The translations under genes and the position numbers were made by a program. Source: Pedosphaera sp. (GTDB lineage Bacteria; Verrucomicrobiota; Verrucomicrobiia; Limisphaerales; UBA9464). From it: a stretch of DNA of 9,007 bases. The stretch spans positions 1 to 9,007 of the forward strand of contig SIAZ01000152.1 of the NCBI GenBank assembly GCA_009695405.1, given 5' to 3'. Shown one piece after another: positions 1 through 5,754 of the stretch; the first letter of the stretch is position 1, and each line of letters starts with the position of its first letter. Below the pieces are notes generated by a model. The model was not told where the DNA came from, made no database searches, and saw only the letters and a list, made by a program, of their open reading frames with translations.

Positions 1-87
1 TGAGAGTCCCGAGCTTTTGAATTCAGTGATTAGCAGTTGGATTTCAGCAAGACCACGCCGCTTCCGAGACGGTTTAATTGAGTTCAT
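1..87 (-). CDS. tnpA: IS66 TnpA accessory protein, N-terminal fragment (cut by window edge)
   Basis: This is the first 29 codons of tnpA of the left IS66 copy, starting at the ATG whose bases are 87-85. It contains ITEFKSSGLS, the start of the N-terminal helix-turn-helix seen in IS66 TnpA (OrfA) proteins. No stop falls in these codons, so the copy may be better preserved than its partner at 777-1136, where the gene has two stops. Against that partner it has two amino-acid changes (E5K and N9K) and otherwise synonymous differences. IS66 TnpA is a small protein needed with TnpB for efficient transposition by TnpC. The rest lies outside the window. Confidence 0.75.
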   Translation of the reverse strand, partial: MNSIKPSRKRRGLAEIQLLITEFKSSGLS

Positions 88-147
88 TCGCTCAGGCTAA
101 ACCCAAGGAAGGCGAATTGGGAACCATGGGGTTCGGCGTACGCTTAC
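1..147 (-). mobile_element. IS66-family element, left end only, running out of the window
   Basis: The element is read on the minus strand from its terminus at 147 towards 1. It starts GTAAGCGTACGCC, which fits the GTAAGCG start typical of IS66-family terminal repeats. After 60 bases comes the start of a tnpA gene. Positions 2-147 match the inverse of 717-862 with 7 mismatches and no gaps, so this is a second copy of the element at 717-4294, facing the other way. The terminus abuts the larC fragment at base 148, so it probably inserted into larC. Its target duplication, if any, lies outside the window. Confidence 0.85.
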
Positions 148-321
148 CAACTTGTGACGTTCCAAGGTGGAGCGCCGGACACCGAAGGCTGTTGTCTCAC
201 GGAGGAGCTTTTCTGTGAATCGATCCATGTCGGACTCCGAACAAAGCACCGTGAGCAAAACGCTAGGTCGATTCTTCTTCATCTGAATCGGCGTATGGAA
301 AACGTCGAGTGCCCCCTCTGC
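148..321 (-). pseudogene. larC: larC fragment (nickel-pincer cofactor nickel chelatase), both ends missing
   Basis: The minus strand reads, from about 318 down to 148, a protein segment GALDVFHTPIQMKKNRP, then LLTVLC, then LLRETTAFGVRRSTLERHKL. This matches the conserved C-terminal part of LarC (old name DUF111), which inserts nickel into the pyridinium bisthiocarboxylate mononucleotide cofactor of lactate racemase-type enzymes. Only about 57 of roughly 400 residues remain. The downstream side stops exactly at the IS66 terminus (147/148). The upstream side stops where sequence for an amino-acid permease begins on the other strand (about 319-322). The ATG at 282-280 is an internal methionine, not a real start, because conserved residues continue in frame before it. 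The assignment is from remembered family motifs; no search was run. Confidence 0.75.
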
Positions 322-645
322 CTTTATATCTCCTACGTCATGCCGCCGGCCGCTGGCATTCTCGCCTACGGCAAGAGTTGGAAAAAAATGGGCCCATTTG
401 ATCTCGGCGGCCCCTCATATAAAACGATTGGTGTCATTACTATGCTCGACGTGTTCGCGCTGATTTACGTCGGGGGCCAACCTCCGAATCGTCTCGCGAT
501 CCCGGTCACCTTAGGAATCATGGTGCTGCTCGCCATCATCTGGCACGGGGGATTAAAGAAGTGCTTCGCCGGCCTGCTCATGGCACTCGCAGCGCAAACC
601 GTCGAATTAAAAAAGGAGGAAGTGGGCACAAACAATGATTGTTGA
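319..645 (+). pseudogene. APC-family amino-acid permease, C-terminal fragment
   Basis: The plus strand encodes about 108 residues: LYISYVMPPAAGILAYGKSW, then GPFDLGG, then two hydrophobic stretches (about 421-480 and 496-546), then a charged tail ending at the TGA at 643-645. The pattern of a YISYV..P helix, W..+GPF.LG, a helix, a PPN motif, a last helix and a KKCFAG tail is that of the last three or so membrane segments of APC-superfamily amino-acid/polyamine permeases. The family usually has about 450-500 residues and 12 segments, so most of the protein is missing. An open frame continues upstream to 154, but that part is antisense to the larC fragment and is not permease. The substrate cannot be told. 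Confidence 0.65.
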
Positions 646-716
646 TATTTTGTCTTCAGATGACGGAATAACGCCGCCAATTCCGTGAATCTCCCGAAGG
701 GCTTTGGCCTTTAGTC
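646..716. other. Short non-coding spacer after the permease fragment
   Basis: These 71 bases lie between the permease stop and the IS66 terminus at 717. No gene or clear terminator is visible. The last eight bases (CTTTAGTC) are the left flank of the IS66 element and differ from its right flank (GATCAAAT, 4295-4302). Confidence 0.5.
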
Positions 717-862
717 GTAAGCGTACGCCGAACCCCATGGTTCTCAATTCGCCTTCCTTGGGTTTAGCCTTTGCGAATGAACTCAATTGAACCGTCTCGG
801 AACCGGCGTGGTCTTGCTGAAATCCAACTACTAATCACTGAATTTAAAAGCTCGGGACTCTC
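717..862 (+). repeat. Right arm of a 146-bp inverted repeat (partner 2-147)
   Basis: Base 717 pairs with 147 and base 862 with 2. The arms differ at seven places (744, 771, 772, 789, 803, 830, 845) and have no gaps, giving 139 of 146 identical. They enclose 569 bases of unrelated chromosomal DNA. Each arm is the left end of an IS66 copy plus the start of tnpA; the left arm may extend further outside the window. Confidence 0.95.
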
Positions 863-1136
863 GAAGACTGAGTTTGCTGCGAGTCTGGGTGTTCATCCTC
901 TTTCAATTGATCGCTGACTACGGATCACTCATCCAACACAGCTACCGCAACCAACCCATTCTATCGCCTCCCAAAACAGTCCGGCCTTCGTTCTCCTGCA
1001 CCGCACGCCGTCAGCCTCGGCGAGTTCTGCCGACGGGCCGGAAATTGTTGCCCCATCCGGTTGGGCACTTCGACTGCCCCCAGGTTTGGACCCCTCAACC
1101 TGACGGTCCATTCTTGATATTCTTTCCAGATGCTGA
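777..1136 (+). pseudogene. tnpA: IS66 TnpA (OrfA), two in-frame stops
   Basis: One reading frame runs from the ATG at 777, 60 bases inside the IS66 terminus, to the TGA at 1134-1136, a total of 119 codons, normal for IS66 TnpA. It is broken by TGA at 915-917 and 1101-1103. The N-terminal part has the family's helix-turn-helix: ITEFKSSGLSKTEFAASLGV followed by HPLSIDR, then the first stop where a tryptophan is usual. The C-terminal end has GWALRLPPGLDP and RSILDIL, the conserved closing motif of this protein. Its last stop overlaps the tnpB start (ATGCTGA, 1130-1136), the translational coupling normal in IS66. Any product would be a 46-residue N-terminal peptide. Confidence 0.85.
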
Positions 1137-1516
1137 GATTTCTCTCCAACACTCGGATCTACCTCGCGGTCGGTCAGACCGATCTTCGCAAGTCCTTCAA
1201 TACACTGGCCGGGGTTGTTCGCAGTTCGCTTCAATTGGATCCTCTTTCGGGTCACCTTTTTGTCTTCAGCAATCAGCGTCGTAATGGTGTCAAAATTCTA
1301 TTCTGGGATAAGTCGGGTTGGTGGCGTTGCGCTAAGCGCCTAGAATCAGGCACTCTTGCCTAGCCAGACTCGGCGGAGCGAGTTATCGAGCTCTCAAATG
1401 AACAACTGACGCTGCTCCTGAGCGGAATCAATTTGAGTCAAACGCGGGTAAGTCCATGGCTCAATCACCTCGGTAAACAAGACTCAGAAACCCATCCTAG
1501 GCACTCCTCTTTTTAA
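1130..1516 (+). pseudogene. tnpB: IS66 TnpB (Orf2), one in-frame amber stop
   Basis: The frame starts at ATG 1130 and reads the IS66 Orf2 signature: TDLRKSF at residues 17-23, DPLSGHLFVF at 37-46 and VKILFWD at 54-60, then KRLESGTLA. A TAG at 1361-1363 interrupts it, at a place where tryptophan is usual. After the stop the same frame continues with family-like sequence (ERVIELSNEQLTLLLSGINL, to about 1437) and ends at TAA 1514-1516. The last 23 or so codons look unrelated to TnpB, so the true 3' end may have been replaced where the accessory block begins. IS66 TnpB is a small protein of unclear biochemical role required for transposition. The stop leaves 77 of about 115 residues. Confidence 0.85.
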
Positions 1517-1553
1517 GATAAAATTCAGAGGCCTAACTCAGGTTAAAAAGAGG
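1506..1553 (+). repeat. Inverted repeat, 11-bp perfect stem
   Basis: CCTCTTTTTAA at 1506-1516 is the exact inverse of TTAAAAAGAGG at 1543-1553, with a 26-base loop. It overlaps the end of the tnpB frame and lies at the start of the extra block in the IS66 element. It could be a terminator or the edge of an inserted sequence; neither is shown. Confidence 0.6.
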
Positions 1554-2046
1554 CAAAATCTCCCGTTATTAAGGGAGATTATGGCACCGTTATTGCTTAG
1601 TAAACAGTGTGGAAAAAGCCCTTCAAAAAAGCCCTGCGACCCTCGAGGATGTCGTAGCTTTTTGGATTCTTCTTCCCGATCAACTGCGCTATGAAAATTG
1701 GCCCTTAGAATTCCGGATTCAGGCTCTAGAAAAGCAACTCGTACCTACTTAGCTAGCTAGTGCAAAATTTTTCGTAAAAGAACGGACGTGTTCTTCTGAA
1801 CTCAATGGACAACAAATCGATTAGGTTGGGTGCATGGCAAGCGACAGCATCATCCAAGAGCGAAAATTCAAAGCTTCGGATATTGTTCCCGATGCTCATT
1901 CACTCAGTCTCATAGTTTCATGCAGCCTTGGTGCGAAATTTGATCAAATTTTATTCCCATTTTACCCAAAGAGGGGGTGGGCGCCATTCGCCCATGGCTG
2001 ATCTATCACGAATTCTGGCATTCTCCGGAGAATCTAATTCTGAGAT
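1517..2046 (+). other. Accessory block upstream of the Rpn gene, no intact gene
   Basis: No complete gene is seen here. One frame is open from 1573 to the TGA at 1999-2001 except for TAG at 1750-1752 and 1822-1824. It reads, among other things, FRIQALEKQL (about 1711-1740), then after the first stop AKFFVKERTCSSELNGQQID (1762-1821). A short coiled-coil-like stretch followed by a basic K.F..+...SEL..QQ segment resembles the start of an IS66 TnpC, but a second and clearer such start lies at about 3098. This may therefore be the relic of a different IS66-type tnpC, or chance. The repeat TAGCTAGCTAG occurs at 1750-1760. Confidence 0.35.
1557..1580 (+). repeat. Small hairpin, 8-bp perfect stem
   Basis: AATCTCCC at 1557-1564 pairs with GGGAGATT at 1573-1580 around an 8-base loop. 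No run of T follows on the plus strand. On the minus strand the stem is followed by TTGCCTC, also without a T tract, so a standard intrinsic terminator is not supported. It lies four bases after the 1506-1553 repeat. Confidence 0.55.
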
Positions 2047-2757
2047 ATGCATCCCATTCAATTCGACGGCGCTTGGAAATCCACTTTGGAAGAATTCTTC
2101 GAACCTTTCATGGACCTGTGTTTTCCCTCCATTGCCAAAACGATCGATTGGGCTCAACCCATTGAGTGGCTCGATACAGAACTCCAAAAAATCACCTACA
2201 ACGCCGATCAAGGCCTTCAGCGTGTCGATAAATTAATCAAAGTAGCCTTTAAAGATCAGGACCAAAGTAGCTGCTTGTTACATCTAGAGATTCAGAATCA
2301 AAAGGAAGTTGACTTCGAGAATCGCATCTACGTTTACAACTATCGCATTCGTGTACGTTATGAGGAGAACGTCTTCAGTCTCGTCGTCTACGGCGACACC
2401 GATCCTGATTGGCAACCTTCCAAGTACAAAGAAGCCCGCCACAACAAAAACAAAAGCACCTTTGAATTTGCCACAGTAAAACTTTCTAAGCTAGGGCGCC
2501 GACACACTGTCGCACGCGACAAAGATAACCCTGTGGCTTGGGTAATTGACGCCCACTTAGCGGCACAGAAGACAATGCCCGATTTACCTGAGCGTTATCA
2601 ACTCAAACGCGAAATGATCTGGGACCTTTTAAAACGCGGAATGCCTGTCGAAAAAGTCAGCAAAATCCTGAGCTTAATTGACTGGTTAATGTTCTTACCT
2701 GAAGATCTAAAAAATTCAACACCGAACTCCAAGCCCAACAGCAAACAAATACCATGA
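2047..2757 (+). CDS. Rpn / PD-(D/E)XK nuclease family protein, N-terminal catalytic part (split gene)
   Basis: The 236-codon frame encodes the catalytic domain of the family named Rpn recombination-promoting nuclease or PD-(D/E)XK family transposase. Visible motifs are W10 with FFEPFMDLCFP (17-27), DW...EWLD (34-43), VDKLIKV (60-66) with the likely catalytic D61, LHLEIQNQ (78-85) giving E81 and Q83 of the ExQ form used by this family, YVYNYR (95-100), NPVAWVIDAHL (161-171) and LSLIDWLMFLPED (208-220). Family members are Mg-dependent DNA endonucleases, some promoting recombination and some acting in phage defence. After residue 222 the frame changes to non-family sequence because of a shift at an A6 run (2709-2714), and it stops at TGA 2755-2757. 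The C-terminal part follows in the -1 frame. No strong ribosome site precedes ATG 2047. It is better preserved than the IS66 genes around it. Confidence 0.8.
   Translation: MHPIQFDGAWKSTLEEFFEPFMDLCFPSIAKTIDWAQPIEWLDTELQKITYNADQGLQRVDKLIKVAFKDQDQSSCLLHLEIQNQKEVDFENRIYVYNYRIRVRYEENVFSLVVYGDTDPDWQPSKYKEARHNKNKSTFEFATVKLSKLGRRHTVARDKDNPVAWVIDAHLAAQKTMPDLPERYQLKREMIWDLLKRGMPVEKVSKILSLIDWLMFLPEDLKNSTPNSKPNSKQIP
2709..2714 (+). other. A6 run where the Rpn frame shifts by -1
   Basis: In the upstream frame the codons are CTA AAA AAT TCA. Reading one A twice gives DLKKFNTELQ, which continues in frame through 2754-3011 and restores the usual family order. The heptamer A AAA AAT fits the X XXY YYZ pattern of -1 slippage sites. 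A one-base deletion or a homopolymer sequencing error would look the same. Confidence 0.7.
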
Positions 2758-3011
2758 TTCCCATCAGCAGTTTCGAACTCGCCATCCTTGAACAAGGCAT
2801 TGAACAAGGCATTGAGAAAGGAAACCGTAAAAAGGCTCAAGAAGCCGTCTTAAATGTTCTAGAAACTCGATTTGGAGAGGTCTCTGACGTAGTGAGTGAA
2901 CATGTTCAATCTCTCACCGACGCGATCGAATTGAAGCGACTCTTGCGTCGAGCAATCTTGGTCTCCGATCTCAATTCCTTCAGTGCAGAACTTGTCGTTC
3001 CTGTAGGTTGA
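2754..3011 (+). CDS. Rpn-family C-terminal region, separate overlapping frame
   Basis: This 85-codon frame begins at an ATG that overlaps the upstream stop (ATGA, 2754-2757) and lies in the -1 frame. It contains ISSFELAILEQGIEQGIEKG and then a charged helical region (LNVLETRFGEVSDVV, ELKRLLRRAI). In family members this EQGIEKG segment and the following helices form the C-terminal end of the same polypeptide as the nuclease domain. With a -1 shift at 2709-2714 the whole protein would be about 321 residues, the normal size. It could be expressed three ways: by frameshift, by translational coupling at ATGA as a separate small protein, or not at all. A 12-base tandem repeat (TGAACAAGGCAT, 2789-2812) encodes the EQGI repeat. 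No ribosome-binding site is evident before 2754. Confidence 0.65.
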   Translation: MIPISSFELAILEQGIEQGIEKGNRKKAQEAVLNVLETRFGEVSDVVSEHVQSLTDAIELKRLLRRAILVSDLNSFSAELVVPVG

Positions 3012-3073
3012 CTCTTCGGTTAGAGGATGCCTTCGCAGACTGATGCTGTAATCTATTTAACCCATTGACAATT

Positions 3074-4203
3074 TCAAGCTGGGAGCTTCCTGAGTAGTTA
3101 CAACAACTCTATGGATCTCGTTCGGAGAAGATTTCTGTGGATGAAAATCAGCTCGAACTTTCGTCTACCGTCTTTGTTCAAGCCGAACCATCGGTCACTG
3201 AAGATGTGGTTGTGCCGGCTGATATTGAAAAGGTCGATTGCAAGAAGCCGGTGCGCCGCGCTTTGCCGGAAAATATCCAAGTCGTTGAAGGGCGTTTGGA
3301 GCCAGTCGACAAAACGTGCAACCTTTGTGGTAAAGATCGCTGCCTGATTCGCGAAGAAGCCTCGGAACGTTTAGAGCTTATTCCCGCTCAGTTAATTCGT
3401 CGTCGGACCATTCGCCCTGTCTACGGTTGCAACTGCTGCAAGGATTAAGTCCAGTGCAAGCGCCGTAGCGCTCGAACCGATTTACAAGGCGATCCGGACG
3501 GATTTAATCGGCCGCAATTATCTTCATGTAGATGAAACTCCGGTGCGAGTGATGGATCCGGAAGTGAGAGGTAAATCCGCTTTGGGTTGGCTCTGGGTTT
3601 ACGGACGACCGAAAGGCGGTGTGCTCTTTGATTTTCGCAGTAGTCGAGGACGAGCTGGGGGGGACGAAATACTGAAGACATTTAATGGAACAATCCAAAG
3701 TGATGGGTACGCCCTTTACGGAGCGATGGAATGGGATCGACCGGGACTCAAACGGTTAGCGTGTTGGGCGCATGCGCGGCAGAAGTTTCACAATGCTTTG
3801 AGCGATGATCCGATAAGAACCAAAGCGACTAATCGCCTTAGAACTTGGGCGAACTAATTCGCTGATCCTACCCAAAAGCCCGCTAGGTAAGGCGATCAGC
3901 TACACCCTAGGGCAATGGACGGCATTGCAGCGCTCTCTGGAAGAGGGCGTTTATAAGATCGATAATAATCTTGTTGAGAACGTCATTCGCCCTACCTGTA
4001 TTGGGAAGAAGAACTGGCTCTTCATTGGGCACCCGGATGCAGGATGGCGGAGTGCGGTGATTTACAGTGTTTTAATAACTGGACGACGATACGGGTTAGA
4101 TCCGGTGGCAGGGTTGACGGATGATTTGCGGCGTATTCCACAGGCAAAGAACCCTACCGTTACCGAACTTCTGCCTTGGAACTGGAAACCGGCGAAAGCC
4201 TAA
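3074..4203 (+). pseudogene. tnpC: IS66 TnpC transposase, three frames and two internal deletions
   Basis: TnpC is the DDE transposase of IS66. Segment 1 (about 3098-3448) reads LQQLYGSRSEKISVDENQLE, then the zinc-finger domain with CNLCG and GCNCC, and ends at TAA 3446-3448; a TAG at 3095-3097 precedes it. Segment 2 (about 3447-3857, another frame) resumes at ALEPIYKAIRTDLIGRNYLHVDETPVRV and includes SDGYALY and CWAHARQKFH. Segment 3 (about 3853-4203, third frame) reads LILPKSPLGKAISYTLGQW, IDNNLVENVIRP and KKNWLFIG and stops at TAA 4201-4203. The catalytic residues D (HVDET), D (SDGY) and E (NNLVEN) all survive. About 60 residues are missing at the first junction and about 70 at the second, judged by memory of the family. 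It cannot make a working transposase. Confidence 0.88.
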
Positions 4204-4329
4204 GCCGGTCGATCGACCTTTCTCCCTTCGCCTTCGATCGCGGAATATCCTACTTTCGATAACTAGGGAACCATGAGGTTGGGCGCACGCTTGCGATCAA
4301 ATATCGCGCGAATTGATCCAGCCTTGGCC
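4204..4329. other. Spacer between tnpC and the DUF1501 gene, with the IS66 end
   Basis: This holds the IS66 right end (to 4294) and 35 bases of chromosome. The palindrome GGTCGATCGACC is at 4207-4218. GATCAA (4295-4300) and TTGATC (4313-4318) form a 6-bp stem just past the DUF1501 stop; it has no T tract, so a terminator is not supported. Confidence 0.45.
4266..4294 (-). repeat. IS66 right terminal inverted repeat (degenerate)
   Basis: Inverted, it begins GCAAGCGTGCGCCCAACC and matches the left end at 717-745 in 24 of 29 bases. The outermost differences include C for T at the second base, which departs from the usual GTAAGCG start and suggests decay. It sets the element's right boundary at 4294. 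Confidence 0.8.
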
Positions 4330-5754
4330 TTAGGCAATGACGCCTTGGATGACGTTCCCGTGGACGTCAGTAAGGCGATAATCACGACCACCTTGGCGAA
4401 AGGTTAGTTTTTCGTGATGAATACCGGCGAGGTGCAATACGGTGGCGTGGAGGTCGTGAAAGTCGGCAATCTTGTCGACGGCCTTCATACCAAATTCATC
4501 GGTTGCACCATAGACCGTGCCCCCTTTAATACCGCCACCGGCTAAGAAAACCGAAAATCCCTCTGAGTGATGATCGCGACCGTCAGGACTCGGCGCGTGG
4601 GGCGTGCGCTCGAATTCTCCAGCCCACAAAATAAGCGTACTATCCAGTAGTCCCCGCTGTTTGAGATCTTTAATCAACCCAGCGACAGCGCGGTCGGTTT
4701 GACGGGCGTTTTTCTCATGGCCTGCTTTGAGTCCACCGTGTTGATCCCAAGTCCCGTTAGAAAGTCCGTAGGCACAATTGACTTGGACAAAACGCACTCC
4801 GTTTTCCACCAACCGGCGAGCCCGCACCATCTGACGTGCATAAAGTCGGGTATTGAGGTCAGGATCATCAAGGCCGTAGAGTTTACGGATCGATTGACTT
4901 TCGCGACTCTAGTTTAAGACATCGGGCACTAAGGACTGCATTCGAGCCGCCAGTTCATAATTTCGTACCGCGCTTTCCACAGCATCATTTCCGCCTAAGC
5001 GAGCAGCAAATGCTTCATCTTGCTGGCGTAACACATCGAGCTTGGTTCGTTGCACCGTAACAGAATCCGAAGGTGCAAGATTATCAACAGGTTGTCCGTC
5101 AGCCCGAATAAAAGTGGCTTCATGATTTGCCGGAAGAAATCCGCTACTAAAAGCCTCCAAACCGCCGACGGGAACGTGACCAAAGCTAAGGACGACGTAA
5201 CCCGGCAGATTTTGGTTTTCGCTCCCGAGACCATAGTTCATCCAAGAACCGAGACTAGGTCGACCGGCTAAATTGTTGCCAGTATGGAGCAAAAGAACCG
5301 CCGTTGAGTGAATGGGTAAGTCAGCCTTCATCGAGCGGATGACGGCAATGTCATCGACACAAGTGGCAATGTGCGGAAATAGGTCGCTGACTGGTGTCCC
5401 GCTTTGCCCATGCTGCGAGAATTTCCATGGGCTTTTAACCCACTTGCGCGAAGCGTCGCCGCTCCAAGGTTGCCCCTCTTTTTTGTCGAGCATTGGCTTT
5501 GGATCAAAGGAATCCACGTGAGACACCCCTCCGTCCATAAAGAGAAAAATCACACTTTTGGCTTTCGCTGGAAGGTGGGGAGACGTCGTCGAATCGACTA
5601 ACTTGGCACTCTGCCCCTGAGCTAAGGCTGAGCAGGCCATCCAAGCAAATCCAGTGGCACTCGATTTAAGCAAGTCTCGACGACTTAAGGTCCTGGGGCG
5701 GAGGCTGGAAGTCGGTCGACTTTGGTGGGACGTTTGAAAATAGGGGTGACTCAT
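4330..5754 (-). pseudogene. DUF1501 protein (alkaline-phosphatase-like fold), one in-frame amber codon
   Basis: The frame runs from ATG 5754 to TAA 4332-4330, 474 codons, normal for the family. Codon 282 is TAG (4911-4909); the frame is the same on both sides, so only this codon breaks it. The N-terminus has a twin-arginine export signal: SRRDLLK at 24-30 then a hydrophobic stretch to about 45 ending ALA. Family motifs follow: FLFMDGGVSHVDSFDPKP (70-87), PIHSTAVLLLHTGN (147-160), WDQHGG (336-341), GEFERTPH (379-386), GRDHHSEGFSVFLAGGGIKG (392-411) and a closing RLTDVHG. The D and H residues of these motifs probably bind metal, as in sulfatases and phosphatases. The start overlaps the PSD1 stop (ATGA, 5751-5754), so the two were co-translated. 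The product is expected outside the cytoplasm; its substrate is unknown. A sequencing error at the amber codon cannot be excluded. Confidence 0.88.

Larger units (their letters stand above)
717..4294 (+). mobile_element. IS66-family insertion sequence, decayed, with about 1.5 kb of extra DNA
   Basis: Left terminal repeat begins at 717 (GTAAGCGTACGCC). The right one ends at 4294 and, inverted, reads GCAAGCGTGCGCC. The two match at 24 of the outer 29 bases. In order inside lie tnpA (777-1136), tnpB (1130-1516), an accessory block with an Rpn-type nuclease gene (about 1517-3073) and tnpC (about 3074-4203), the standard IS66 order apart from the accessory block. The length, 3578 bases, exceeds the usual 2.5-2.7 kb even though tnpC has lost roughly 130 codons. 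All three transposition genes are broken, so the copy cannot move on its own. No 8-base target duplication flanks it. Confidence 0.85.

Noticed and set aside
154..300. First part of a 163-codon plus-strand open frame (154-645)
   Set aside because: Bases 154 to about 318 are antisense to clear LarC coding sequence; only the later part has permease motifs.
874..1284. 136-codon plus-strand frame
   Set aside because: It is out of frame with tnpA (777-1136) and tnpB (1130 onwards), both of which have family motifs.
1750..1760. TAGCTAGCTAG palindromic repeat as a binding site
   Set aside because: A single short run in decayed DNA, with no promoter or second copy nearby to support a function.
1928..2236. 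Open frames on both strands around 1928-2236
   Set aside because: Overlap the Rpn gene in other frames, no recognisable motifs, no credible start signals.
4207..4218. GGTCGATCGACC as a transcription terminator for tnpC
   Set aside because: It can form only a four-base stem around a four-base loop and has just three T after it; too weak to call.
1361..4911. Repeated TAG codons inside genes, suggesting amber recoding
   Set aside because: tnpA carries TGA stops, tnpC has deletions, and the 1040-codon PSD1 frame uses no internal TAG. Ordinary decay explains the pattern.
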